A DNA stretch of 64,000 bases from assembly GCF_029892425.1 (NCBI RefSeq), contig NZ_JARXWB010000003.1:1-64000 (forward strand). Reading direction: 5' to 3'. Position 1 is the first letter of the stretch. Every line of letters starts with the position of its first letter. The position numbers and the translations under genes were made by a program. The DNA is from Bradyrhizobium sp. BR13661 (GTDB taxonomy: Bacteria > Pseudomonadota > Alphaproteobacteria > Rhizobiales > Xanthobacteraceae). The notes below the pieces were generated by a model, which ran no database searches, was not told the DNA's origin, and saw only the letters and a list, made by a program, of their open reading frames with translations. This document shows positions 51,291-58,860 of the stretch, piece after piece.

Positions 51291-52640
51291 ATGAGCACCC
51301 GCACCAGCCGCGTGCTACATCGCTCGTTGCGTGAGACGCCACCGAAGGCAATCGGCGGCGAGGGTGTCTATCTCTTTGCCGAGGACGGCCGCCGCGTGAT
51401 CGACGCCTCCGGCGGCGCAGCCGTCTCCTGCCTCGGGCACCAGCATCCGCGCGTGATCGCGGCGATGGCGAAGCAGGCCTCGACGCTCGCCTATGCCCAC
51501 ACCGCTTTCTTCTCCTCCGAGCCGGCGGAGCGGCTTGCCGAAACGCTGGTCGGGCACGAGCCCGGCGGCCTCGCCTATGCCTATTTCGTCAGCGGCGGAT
51601 CGGAGGCAATCGAGGCCAGCATCAAGCTCGCGCGACAATATTTCATCGAGCGCGGCGAGCCGCAGCGACAGCATTTCATTGCACGGCGGCAGAGCTATCA
51701 CGGCAACACGCTCGGCGCGCTCGCTGCGGGCGGCAATGCCTGGCGGCGCGCGCCCTACGCTCCGCTGCTCTCGGCGGCCTTTAGCCATGTGACGCCGGCT
51801 TTCGCCTATCACGAGAAGCACGACGGTGAATCCGATACGCAATTCGTGGCACGTCTCGCCGGCGAACTCGAAGCCGAGTTTCAGCGGCTCGGTCCGAATA
51901 CGGTCGCGGCATTCCTCGCCGAGCCGGTCGTCGGCGCCACTGCCGGCGCAGTCACTGCGCCGGACGGCTACTTCAAGGCCGTGCGCGAGATCTGCGACCG
52001 GCATGGCGCACTCCTCATCCTCGACGAGGTCATGAGCGGCATGGGCCGCACCGGCACCACGCACGCCTGGGAGCAGGAAGGCATCGCGCCCGATATCCAG
52101 GCCATCGCAAAGGGTCTCGGCGGCGGCTACCAGCCGATCGGTGCGATGCTCGCCAGCGGCAAGATCATCGACACGATTCGCTCAGGCTCCGGCGCGTTCC
52201 AGCACGGCCACACTTATCTCGCACACCCCCTCGCCTGCGCGGCGGCGCTCGCGGTGCAGGACGTGATCCGGGAGGACAATCTGCTCGAGCAAATCAAGCT
52301 GCGCGGCAAGCAGCTCGAGCAGCGGCTGGTCGAGCGCTTCGGCAATCACCGACATGTCGGCGACATCAGGGGCCGAGGGCTGTTCTGGGCGATCGAGCTC
52401 GTCGCCGATCGCGCCAGCCGTGCTTCGTTCGATCCGGCGCTCAAACTCAATCAAAAGATCAAGGCGGAAGCCTTCGCCAACGGGCTCGGCTGCTATCCCG
52501 GCGGCGGCACCGTGGATGGCGTCCGCGGCGACCACGTGCTGCTGGCGCCACCCTATATCGTCTCCGCGGACGAGATCGATCAGATCGTCGACAAGCTCGG
52601 CACGGCCGTCGACAACGTGTTGCGTAGTTTCAATCACTGA
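51291..52640 (+). CDS. class III aminotransferase (aspartate aminotransferase family)
   Basis: This 449-residue PLP enzyme of fold type I transfers an amino group from an omega-amino or similar donor. The PLP-binding lysine is Lys274 (AIAKGLGGGYQPIGAM), and Asp245 in LLILDEVMSGMGRTG binds the pyridine nitrogen. SGGSEAIEASIKLARQY binds the phosphate. It lies in an operon with the RpiR regulator upstream and the AapJ-type binding-protein gene downstream (12-base gap). A role in breaking down an imported amino acid is the straightforward reading, but the substrate is unknown. Confidence 0.9.
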   Translation: MSTRTSRVLHRSLRETPPKAIGGEGVYLFAEDGRRVIDASGGAAVSCLGHQHPRVIAAMAKQASTLAYAHTAFFSSEPAERLAETLVGHEPGGLAYAYFVSGGSEAIEASIKLARQYFIERGEPQRQHFIARRQSYHGNTLGALAAGGNAWRRAPYAPLLSAAFSHVTPAFAYHEKHDGESDTQFVARLAGELEAEFQRLGPNTVAAFLAEPVVGATAGAVTAPDGYFKAVREICDRHGALLILDEVMSGMGRTGTTHAWEQEGIAPDIQAIAKGLGGGYQPIGAMLASGKIIDTIRSGSGAFQHGHTYLAHPLACAAALAVQDVIREDNLLEQIKLRGKQLEQRLVERFGNHRHVGDIRGRGLFWAIELVADRASRASFDPALKLNQKIKAEAFANGLGCYPGGGTVDGVRGDHVLLAPPYIVSADEIDQIVDKLGTAVDNVLRSFNH

Positions 52641-52652
52641 GGGGAGAGTAGC

Positions 52653-53666
52653 ATGACGAGGACAATGGTTATCGCAGCGGGCGTGCTCGCGGCGTCGGCG
52701 GTGGTCGCGCAAGCCGCGACGCTCGACACGGTCAAGAGCCGCGGCACGCTGGTGTGCGGCGTCAGTGCCGGCTTTGCCGGCTTCTCTGCGCCGGACTCGC
52801 AGGGCAATTACAAGGGCCTCGACGTCGACTATTGCCGCGCGCTCGCGGCCGGCGTGTTAGGGGATCCCAACAAGGTGCGCTACGTCTCGCTGACGGCGCA
52901 AAACCGATTCACGGCGCTTCAGTCGGGCGAGATCGATGTGCTCTACCGCAACTCGACCCAGACATATTTGCGCGGCGTCACGCTGGGGCTGCGGCAGGGT
53001 CCGATCAACTTCTACGACGGCCAGGGCTTTGTCGTGAAGAAGGACCTCGGCGTGAAGGAGCTGAAGGATCTCAAGGGAGCCACCGTTTGCGTGGCGCAGG
53101 GCACCACGCATGAAGTCACGCTCGGCGATTACGGCCGCGCCAACGGCATCGATTGGAGGCCGCTGGTATTCGACCGCGTCGACACCATGTACCAGACCTT
53201 CTTCGGCGGCCGCTGCGATGCCATGACCCAGGACGCCTCTGCGCTCGCGGGCGCCGTGACGACCGCGGCACCGAACCCGGCCGATTACGTCGTGCTGCCG
53301 CAGACCATCAGCAAGGAGCCGCTCGGCCCCTTCACCCGCAACGGCGACGAAATCTGGAGCGACATCATCACCTGGCTGCATTACGGCCTGATCGAGGCCG
53401 AGGAGCTCGGCGTCACCCAGGCCAATGTCGACGAGATGACGAAGTCGCAGACGCCGGCGATCCAGCGCCTGTTAGGTGCCTCCGGCGATCTCGGCTCGCG
53501 GCTTGGGCTCGACAACAAATGGCTGGTGACGGCTCTCAAGGCCACCGGCAATTACGGCGAGATCTTTGAGCGCAATGTCGGCAAGGCAAGCCCGCTCAAG
53601 CTCGAGCGCGGCCTCAACGGCCTCTGGAGCAAGGGCGGCTTGATGTACGCGGTGCCGTTCAAGTAA
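52653..53666 (+). CDS. aapJ: general amino acid ABC transporter substrate-binding protein AapJ
   Basis: This 337-residue periplasmic protein has a signal peptide of about 22 residues ending AAVVAQA-type (VVAQA-ATLDTVKSRG). The mature part opens GTLVCGVSAGFAGFSAPDSQGNYKGLDVDYCRALAAGVLG, a typical AapJ start. LGPFTRNGDEIWSDIITWLHYGLIEAEELGV near the C-terminus is also characteristic. It binds L-amino acids with broad specificity in known AapJ. It lies in the plus-strand operon, while the permeases aapQM are on the opposite strand, an unusual split. Confidence 0.92.
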   Translation: MTRTMVIAAGVLAASAVVAQAATLDTVKSRGTLVCGVSAGFAGFSAPDSQGNYKGLDVDYCRALAAGVLGDPNKVRYVSLTAQNRFTALQSGEIDVLYRNSTQTYLRGVTLGLRQGPINFYDGQGFVVKKDLGVKELKDLKGATVCVAQGTTHEVTLGDYGRANGIDWRPLVFDRVDTMYQTFFGGRCDAMTQDASALAGAVTTAAPNPADYVVLPQTISKEPLGPFTRNGDEIWSDIITWLHYGLIEAEELGVTQANVDEMTKSQTPAIQRLLGASGDLGSRLGLDNKWLVTALKATGNYGEIFERNVGKASPLKLERGLNGLWSKGGLMYAVPFK

Positions 53667-53674
53667 ACGTCTCC

Positions 53675-53813
53675 CGTGTCCCGGACGCGCTGCGGCGTGC
53701 AACGCCGCTGCGCTGAGCCGGGACCCAGGAAGCCACGGCTTCTGGCGCTCCAAAAGAATGGGCCCCGGCTCAGCAGCGCATCACTTCGTGCTGCGCTGCG
53801 TCCGGGGCACGAG
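53675..53813. repeat. long GC-rich palindromic repeat (family C, copy 4)
   Basis: GTGTCCCGGACGC at the left pairs with GCGTCCGGGGCACGAG at the right, and inner GAGCCGGGACCCA / TGGGCCCCGGCTC arms repeat the family layout. It sits between aapJ and the racemase-family gene on the same strand and may reduce read-through. Confidence 0.8.
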
Positions 53814-53831
53814 ACTAGGTAGTTACCTTCA

Positions 53832-54482
53832 ATGACGACACCCCCTCGCATCGCCCTGATCCACGCCCTCAAGCATTCCATCGCCCCGATCGAGGCGGCT
53901 TTCGCGGCGGCGTGGCCCGACGCGCGGCTGATGAACCTGCTCGACGACAGCTTGTCGGCAGATCTGGCACGCGACGGCGCGCTCAACGAGGCCATGACCG
54001 AGCGCTTCCTCGCACTCAGCGATTATGCAGCGGCGACCGGCGCGAACGCCATTCTGTTCACCTGCTCTGCCTTCGGCCCTTGCATCGAGGCCGTCGCACA
54101 GGCTCACGCACCGATGCCGGTGCTCAAGCCGAACGAGGCGATGATCGAGCGCGCGGTGACGATGGGCAAGAAGATCGGCCTGCTCTCCACCTTCCCGCCG
54201 ACGCTGGTCTCGATGCCGCCGGAGTTTCCGGCCTCCGTCCAGATCGTGCCGAAACTTGCAGAAGGTGCGCTGGCCGCACTCGACCGCGGCGATCGGGCCA
54301 CGCATGACCGCCTGATTGTCGAAGCGTCAAAGGATTTGCGCAACTGCGACGTCATCGCGCTGGCCCAATTCAGCATCGCAGCGACGGCGCCGATGGTCGC
54401 GGAGGCCACCGGCCGCCCCGTTGTGACGACACCGGACAGCGCGGTTGAAAAACTGATGGGGCTGCTGAAACCGAAAGCCTAG
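53832..54482 (+). CDS. aspartate/glutamate racemase family protein with one catalytic Cys
   Basis: This 216-residue protein of the Asp/Glu/hydantoin racemase superfamily has the first catalytic Cys in ILFTCSAFGPC (Cys78). At the second site, where racemases have a Gly-Cys-Thr segment, it reads ALAQFS with Gln179, so the second Cys is missing. Single-Cys members of this superfamily include arylmalonate decarboxylase, so racemisation is not assured. It follows the aminotransferase-aapJ genes. Its stop codon overlaps that of the convergent TetR gene by two bases. Confidence 0.85.
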   Translation: MTTPPRIALIHALKHSIAPIEAAFAAAWPDARLMNLLDDSLSADLARDGALNEAMTERFLALSDYAAATGANAILFTCSAFGPCIEAVAQAHAPMPVLKPNEAMIERAVTMGKKIGLLSTFPPTLVSMPPEFPASVQIVPKLAEGALAALDRGDRATHDRLIVEASKDLRNCDVIALAQFSIAATAPMVAEATGRPVVTTPDSAVEKLMGLLKPKA

Positions 54483-55126
54483 GCTCCGACCTTTTTCTGC
54501 CGCCGCGCGTCCTTGATCGCGACCGCGAGCGCGGCCTTGGTCTCGTTCACGAAATCCTCAACCAGTTCCTCGCGTGTGGCATGTGCGGCCTCGCCGGTGA
54601 ACAGGCCCTGCTCGGCGAGCATCACCACGCCGTGCAGCGCCGCCCAGATCTTGAGGGCCTGACGCTCGCGCAAATAGCCGACCGCAGGCGCCTCCAGCGC
54701 TTCGATCACGAGCGCAAACGTCTCCCGGGTGGCCTCGTGCAGCTCGCTGCCCTTGGCGGCGCACGAGACGGTGCGGGACGCGAACATCAGACGGTAGACA
54801 CCATTGCGACGGAGACCGAAGTCGAGGGTGGCCTGCGCCAGCCGAGACAATTTCGATTGCCTTGAGGGCTTCGTCATGGTTTCGCGCAGCATCGCGCTGA
54901 ACTGCCGAAACGCCTCTGCCGTCACCGCCGTCAGCAAGGCCTCGCGGTCAGCAAAATGGCGGTAGGGCGCCGGTTGCGAGACGCCAAGCTGTCTTGCCAG
55001 CGCCTTGATGCTGATCGCCTCTGCCCCGCCCTGCTCCGCATCGCGCAGCGCGGCCTTGATCAGGGCGTCTCGGAGATCGCCATGGTGGTAGGTGTTCCCG
55101 GGTTTACGGGCGAGATGTGACCGCAT
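54479..55126 (-). CDS. TetR family transcriptional regulator
   Basis: This 215-residue repressor has an N-terminal TetR helix-turn-helix (about 12-60, with ISIKALARQLGVSQPAPYRHFADREALL) and a C-terminal TetR_C_33-like ligand-binding region. The frame is open for 70 further codons upstream, but the ATG at 55126 matches the usual N-terminus with MRSHLARKPGNTYHHGDLR. It is divergent from the ferredoxin-P450 operon, and a 17-bp palindrome overlapping that operon's -35 box is its likely operator. It is therefore a good candidate for a local repressor of the P450 genes. Confidence 0.9.
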   Translation of the reverse strand: MRSHLARKPGNTYHHGDLRDALIKAALRDAEQGGAEAISIKALARQLGVSQPAPYRHFADREALLTAVTAEAFRQFSAMLRETMTKPSRQSKLSRLAQATLDFGLRRNGVYRLMFASRTVSCAAKGSELHEATRETFALVIEALEAPAVGYLRERQALKIWAALHGVVMLAEQGLFTGEAAHATREELVEDFVNETKAALAVAIKDARRQKKVGA

Positions 55127-55153
55127 GCTACCGCGAAGCCTATAAGTTTGCGC

Positions 55154-55183
55154 TTGACAGGGGAAGCCTGTCGCGAATGTAAT
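55154..55183 (+). promoter_or_regulatory. promoter and TetR operator for the ferredoxin-P450 operon
   Basis: TTGACA (55154-55159), 18 bases, then TGTAAT (55178-55183) forms a good sigma70-type promoter. Overlapping the -35 box is the perfect dyad GACAGG-GGAAG-CCTGTC (55156-55172). An outer pair TAAGTT (55143-55148) and AACTTA (55191-55196) encloses it. The dyad lies 30 bases from the TetR start. Confidence 0.7.
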
Positions 55184-55281
55184 AGCATATAACTTAGAAC
55201 AAGCGGCAAATGCCGCAGACAATATTGACAAGAGGAACGCGCCGCCCTTCGGGCCACGCGCATACGACCGAGGGAGCCGCA

Positions 55282-55491
55282 ATGGCCAAACGACTGAGAG
55301 TTCACGTCGATCCCGACAAGTGCCAGGGACACGCACGCTGCAAGGCGCTGGCCCCGGAGCTGTTCGAGCTCGACGAATACGGCAATGCCCACGAGGCCGG
55401 AGACGGCACGGTTCCGTCGGGACTCGAAGACAAGGCCTGGCTTGCCAAATCCAATTGCCCGGAAATCGCGATCGATGTGATCGAAGAGTAG
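55282..55491 (+). CDS. ferredoxin, single-cluster P450-associated type
   Basis: This 69-residue iron-sulfur protein has Cys14, His17 and Cys20 in CQGHARC, and Cys59-Pro at the C-terminus. This CxxHxxC...CP pattern, with His in place of one Cys, is typical of small ferredoxins next to bacterial P450 genes, which usually carry a 3Fe-4S or His-ligated 4Fe-4S cluster. It should pass electrons to the P450 encoded 88 bases downstream. The ATG at 55282 follows AGGGAG, and the open frame upstream is not coding. No ferredoxin reductase gene is in the window. Confidence 0.9.
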   Translation: MAKRLRVHVDPDKCQGHARCKALAPELFELDEYGNAHEAGDGTVPSGLEDKAWLAKSNCPEIAIDVIEE

Positions 55492-55578
55492 CGCGGCCCT
55501 GCCCGCGCAGCGCCTTGCGTGCCTTCAGCGAACACGAGCCCCAAGGAAATTCAAGGGATATTCGAGGGATTTTTTGCC

Positions 55579-56802
55579 ATGTCCGACGTCAGCCAGCCCG
55601 CCGCCGCTCATCCGCCCGTGATCGACTGGGTCAACGACTTCGACCATACCGATCCGCAATGGACTGAGGATCCCTTCCCGATCTGGGAGGAGCTGCGCGC
55701 TGCGAGCCCGGTCGTGCACACCGAGCGCTTTCTCGGCTGCTACATGCCGACGACCTATGAGGCCGTGCGCGAGATCGCCAACGACACCGAGCATTTTTCC
55801 TCGCGCCGAATCATCGTCCGCGACGTCCGGCCCGAGGTCGCCAGAAACGCGGCCCCGCCGATCACGTCCGACCCGCCCGTGCACAAGCCGGCCAAGCAAT
55901 TGTTGCTGCCGCCCTTCACGCCGGATGCGATGAAGAAGCTCGAACCGCGGATGCGCGCGATCTGCAACGAGCTGATCGACGGCTTCATCGCCGACGGCAA
56001 GGTCGACGCGGCCGCGCGCTACGCCAAATACATCCCGGTTCGGGCGATCGCGCACATGCTCGGCATTCCCGAGAGCGACAGCGATCTCTTCATCAACTGG
56101 ATCCACATGATCCTGGAGCTCGGCATCAAGGACGAGACCAAGCTGCTCCAGGCGGTGCAGGAGATGAGCGCCTATTTCCGGGACCATATCGAGAAGCGCA
56201 AGACGAAACCGACTGACGACCTCATCTCCTATCTGATGAATGCCAGGGACAAGGAAGGCCAGCCGCTGGAAGAGTCGCACGTGCTGGGCTCGCTGCGGCT
56301 GCTCCTGATCGCCGGCATCGACACCACCTGGAGCGCGATCGGCTCCTCGCTCTGGCATCTGGCCCGGACGCCCGCCGACCGCGAGCGCCTGATCGCCGAG
56401 CCGGGTCTGATCCCCAACGCGGTCGAGGAGCTGCTGCGGGCTTATTCGCCGGTGACGATGGCGCGCGAGGTGGTCAAGGAGACCACGATTTCGGGTTGCC
56501 CGGTCAAGGCGGGCAACATGGTGCTGCTGTCCTTCCCGGCTGCGAACCGCGATCCAAAAATGTTTCCGGACGCCGACAAGGTCGTGATCGACCGACGGGA
56601 GAACCGCCATGCCGCCTTCGGTCTCGGCATCCACCGCTGCGTCGGTTCCAATCTGGCGCGAATGGAGATGCAGGTAGCTCTCGAGGAATGGCTGAAGCGG
56701 ATTCCGGACTTCCGGCTCGATCCTGCCGGGACCGTGACCTGGTCGCAGGGCACGGTGCGGGGACCCCGCCAGTTGCCATTTCTGCTGGGAAAGGCGATGT
56801 AG
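55579..56802 (+). CDS. cytochrome P450
   Basis: This soluble monooxygenase has about 407 residues. The I-helix oxygen-activation motif is AGIDTTWS (245-252), the ExxR motif is E284-L-L-R287, and the heme-binding loop is F347-GLGIHRC354-V with the axial Cys354. These are all intact. It should insert oxygen into an unknown small organic substrate with electrons from the ferredoxin upstream. The frame is open from a GTG at 55519, but the ATG at 55579, with GAGGG upstream, gives the usual short N-terminus. MFS and oxidoreductase genes follow, which suggests a catabolic or detoxification operon. Confidence 0.9.
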   Translation: MSDVSQPAAAHPPVIDWVNDFDHTDPQWTEDPFPIWEELRAASPVVHTERFLGCYMPTTYEAVREIANDTEHFSSRRIIVRDVRPEVARNAAPPITSDPPVHKPAKQLLLPPFTPDAMKKLEPRMRAICNELIDGFIADGKVDAAARYAKYIPVRAIAHMLGIPESDSDLFINWIHMILELGIKDETKLLQAVQEMSAYFRDHIEKRKTKPTDDLISYLMNARDKEGQPLEESHVLGSLRLLLIAGIDTTWSAIGSSLWHLARTPADRERLIAEPGLIPNAVEELLRAYSPVTMAREVVKETTISGCPVKAGNMVLLSFPAANRDPKMFPDADKVVIDRRENRHAAFGLGIHRCVGSNLARMEMQVALEEWLKRIPDFRLDPAGTVTWSQGTVRGPRQLPFLLGKAM

Positions 56803-56834
56803 GCACCCAGACATGAATTTCTGGGAGGCCGGAC

Positions 56835-58157
56835 GTGACAGAGCAGGCAATTAAACCGGCCTCCGACCATTTCGACATCGCCGACGCCGAGCGGCGAATC
56901 AAGGCGATCTTCATCGGCTCCGTCGGCAACCTCGTCGAATGGTATGACTTTTACGCGTATACGGCGTTCGCGCTGTATTTCGCGCCGGCCTTCTTCCCGG
57001 GCAACGACCCCGTGGTGCAGCAATTGAATGCCGCCGTGATCTTTGCGGCGACCTTCCTGATGCGCCCGCTGGGCGGCTGGTTCTTCGGCTACCTCGCCGA
57101 CCACTACGGCCGGCGCATCTCGCTGACACTGTCGGTCGTGTTCATGTGCTTCGGCTCGCTGATCATCGCGCTGACGCCGACCTATGCCACGATCGGCTTT
57201 GCCGCGCCGGTGATCCTGGCGCTCGCTCGCGTCATCGAGGGCCTGAGCTTGGGTGGCGAATATGGTGCCAGCGCCACCTACCTGAGCGAGGTCGCCGATC
57301 CCAAGCATCGCGGCTTCTACTCGAGCTTCCAGTACGTCACGCTGATCGGTGGCCAGCTGACCGCGATCATCGTGCTGCTGCTCCTGCAAAAGGTCTTCCT
57401 CACGCCCGACGAACTGAAGGCCTGGGGCTGGCGTATTCCGTTTGCGATCGGCGCGGCGCTCGCGATCTTTGCCGCGGTGATGCGGCGCAATCTGCACGAG
57501 ACCGAAGCCTTCGAGGAGGCCAAGAAGGTGGTGAAGCCGACCGGTTCGATCACGAACCTGCTGAAATATCCGCGTGAGCTTCTGCTGGTGGTCGGCCTCA
57601 CTGCCGGCGGCACCGCGGCGTTCTACACCTTCACCACCTATATGCAGACTTTCGTCAAGCTTTCGGTCGGGCTGACCGAGGACCAGACCACCTTCGTCAT
57701 CTTCGGCACGCTGATCTTCGCGACCATCCTGCAGCCGATCTACGGCGCGATCTCCGACAAGATCGGCCGCAAGCCGCTTCTGATCTTCTTCGGTGTCGCC
57801 GGCACGCTCGCGACCGTGCCGCTGCTGATGACGCTGAAGGAGACCAAGTCGCCATTCGTGGCCTTCGTTCTGATCTGCTGCGCGTGGCTGTTCGTCGCCG
57901 GCTACACCTCGATCAACGCGGTGGTGAAGGCCGAGCTGTTTCCGACCAACGTCCGCGCCCTCGGCGTCGGCCTGCCCTATGCGATCACGGTCTCGATCTT
58001 CGGCGGCACCGCGCCGGCGATCGCGCTTTATTTCAAGACCATCGGGCACGAGCAGTGGTTCTACTACTATCTCGCCAGCATCATCTTCCTGTCGCTGATC
58101 ATCTACTCCACCATGCGCGACACCAAGCATGAATCCGCGATGCACCGCCACCAGTAG
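56835..58157 (+). CDS. MFS transporter, metabolite:H+ symporter (KgtP/MHS-like), GTG start
   Basis: This 440-residue, 12-helix transporter has the MFS loop motif GYLADHYGRR between helices 2 and 3, the MHS signature RVIEGLSLGGEYGASATYLSE and the second-half loop YGAISDKIGRK. NLVEWYDFYAYTAFALYFAPAFFP at the start is characteristic of the MHS family, which takes up dicarboxylates and other organic acids with protons. The start is a GTG with GGGAGG 6 bases upstream. It lies 33 bases after the P450 stop. Uptake of the P450 substrate is a reasonable guess. Confidence 0.9.
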   Translation: MTEQAIKPASDHFDIADAERRIKAIFIGSVGNLVEWYDFYAYTAFALYFAPAFFPGNDPVVQQLNAAVIFAATFLMRPLGGWFFGYLADHYGRRISLTLSVVFMCFGSLIIALTPTYATIGFAAPVILALARVIEGLSLGGEYGASATYLSEVADPKHRGFYSSFQYVTLIGGQLTAIIVLLLLQKVFLTPDELKAWGWRIPFAIGAALAIFAAVMRRNLHETEAFEEAKKVVKPTGSITNLLKYPRELLLVVGLTAGGTAAFYTFTTYMQTFVKLSVGLTEDQTTFVIFGTLIFATILQPIYGAISDKIGRKPLLIFFGVAGTLATVPLLMTLKETKSPFVAFVLICCAWLFVAGYTSINAVVKAELFPTNVRALGVGLPYAITVSIFGGTAPAIALYFKTIGHEQWFYYYLASIIFLSLIIYSTMRDTKHESAMHRHQ

Positions 58158-58175
58158 CTCATTCGCGAGCAGCCT

Positions 58176-58835
58176 ATGGCCGACGAAACGCCATCCGACA
58201 GCAAGCTGACCCGCACCAAGGAGAAATGGGCGCGCGAGGGCCGATTCCTCACCGGCAAGATCACGCGGCCTGAGGACCAACGGCTGCCGCCCGGACAGCA
58301 TCTCACCAAGGACTGGCCGGTGCTCGATCTCGGCGTCTTGCCGCCGGTGTCGCGGGACCGCTGGCGGCTCGACGTCTACGGCGCGATCGAGAATCCCATC
58401 TTCTGGACCTACGCCGAGTTCGCCGCGCAGAAGCAGGACCAGTTCACCTCCGACATTCATTGCGTGACGACATGGTCGCGCTACGACAATCACTGGGAAG
58501 GGCTCGCGACGCGCGAGCTGCTCGCGGCCTGCCAGCCGCGCGACGATGCCCACTTCGTCGTGCTGCATTCCTATGACGGTTACACCACCAACCTCGCGCT
58601 GGAAGACTTTGCCGCCGAGGACGCGCTGCTCGCCCATAGCTGGTCGGGTCAGCCGCTGAGCGAAGAGCACGGCGGCCCGGTGCGGCTGGTCGTGCCGCAT
58701 CTGTACTTCTGGAAGAGCGCTAAGTGGCTGCAGGCCATCGAATTCCTGACAGAGGATGCACCGGGCTTCTGGGAAGTCCGTGGTTATCATAACCGCGGCG
58801 ATCCCTGGGCCGAACAGCGCTATTCTGGCGATTAG
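58176..58835 (+). CDS. sulfite oxidase-like molybdopterin oxidoreductase
   Basis: This 219-residue protein has the oxidoreductase molybdopterin-binding fold. Cys96 in DIHCVTTWSRYDNHWEG is the molybdenum ligand. GGPVRLVVPHLYFWKSAKWL and GFWEVRGYHNRGDPW match the family. It has no signal peptide and lacks the heme and dimerisation domains of animal sulfite oxidase, so it is a short cytoplasmic-type relative, and its substrate and electron acceptor are unknown. It starts 19 bases after the MFS gene stop and is probably co-transcribed with it. Confidence 0.88.
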   Translation: MADETPSDSKLTRTKEKWAREGRFLTGKITRPEDQRLPPGQHLTKDWPVLDLGVLPPVSRDRWRLDVYGAIENPIFWTYAEFAAQKQDQFTSDIHCVTTWSRYDNHWEGLATRELLAACQPRDDAHFVVLHSYDGYTTNLALEDFAAEDALLAHSWSGQPLSEEHGGPVRLVVPHLYFWKSAKWLQAIEFLTEDAPGFWEVRGYHNRGDPWAEQRYSGD

Positions 58836-58860
58836 CGTCAAACAAGAACGGAGCAAGCCA

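Noticed and set aside
56442..58856. An 804-residue minus-strand open frame
   Set aside because: It lies antisense to intact P450, MFS and sulfite-oxidase-like genes and has the low-complexity His/Arg/Asp-rich composition of a GC-rich shadow frame.
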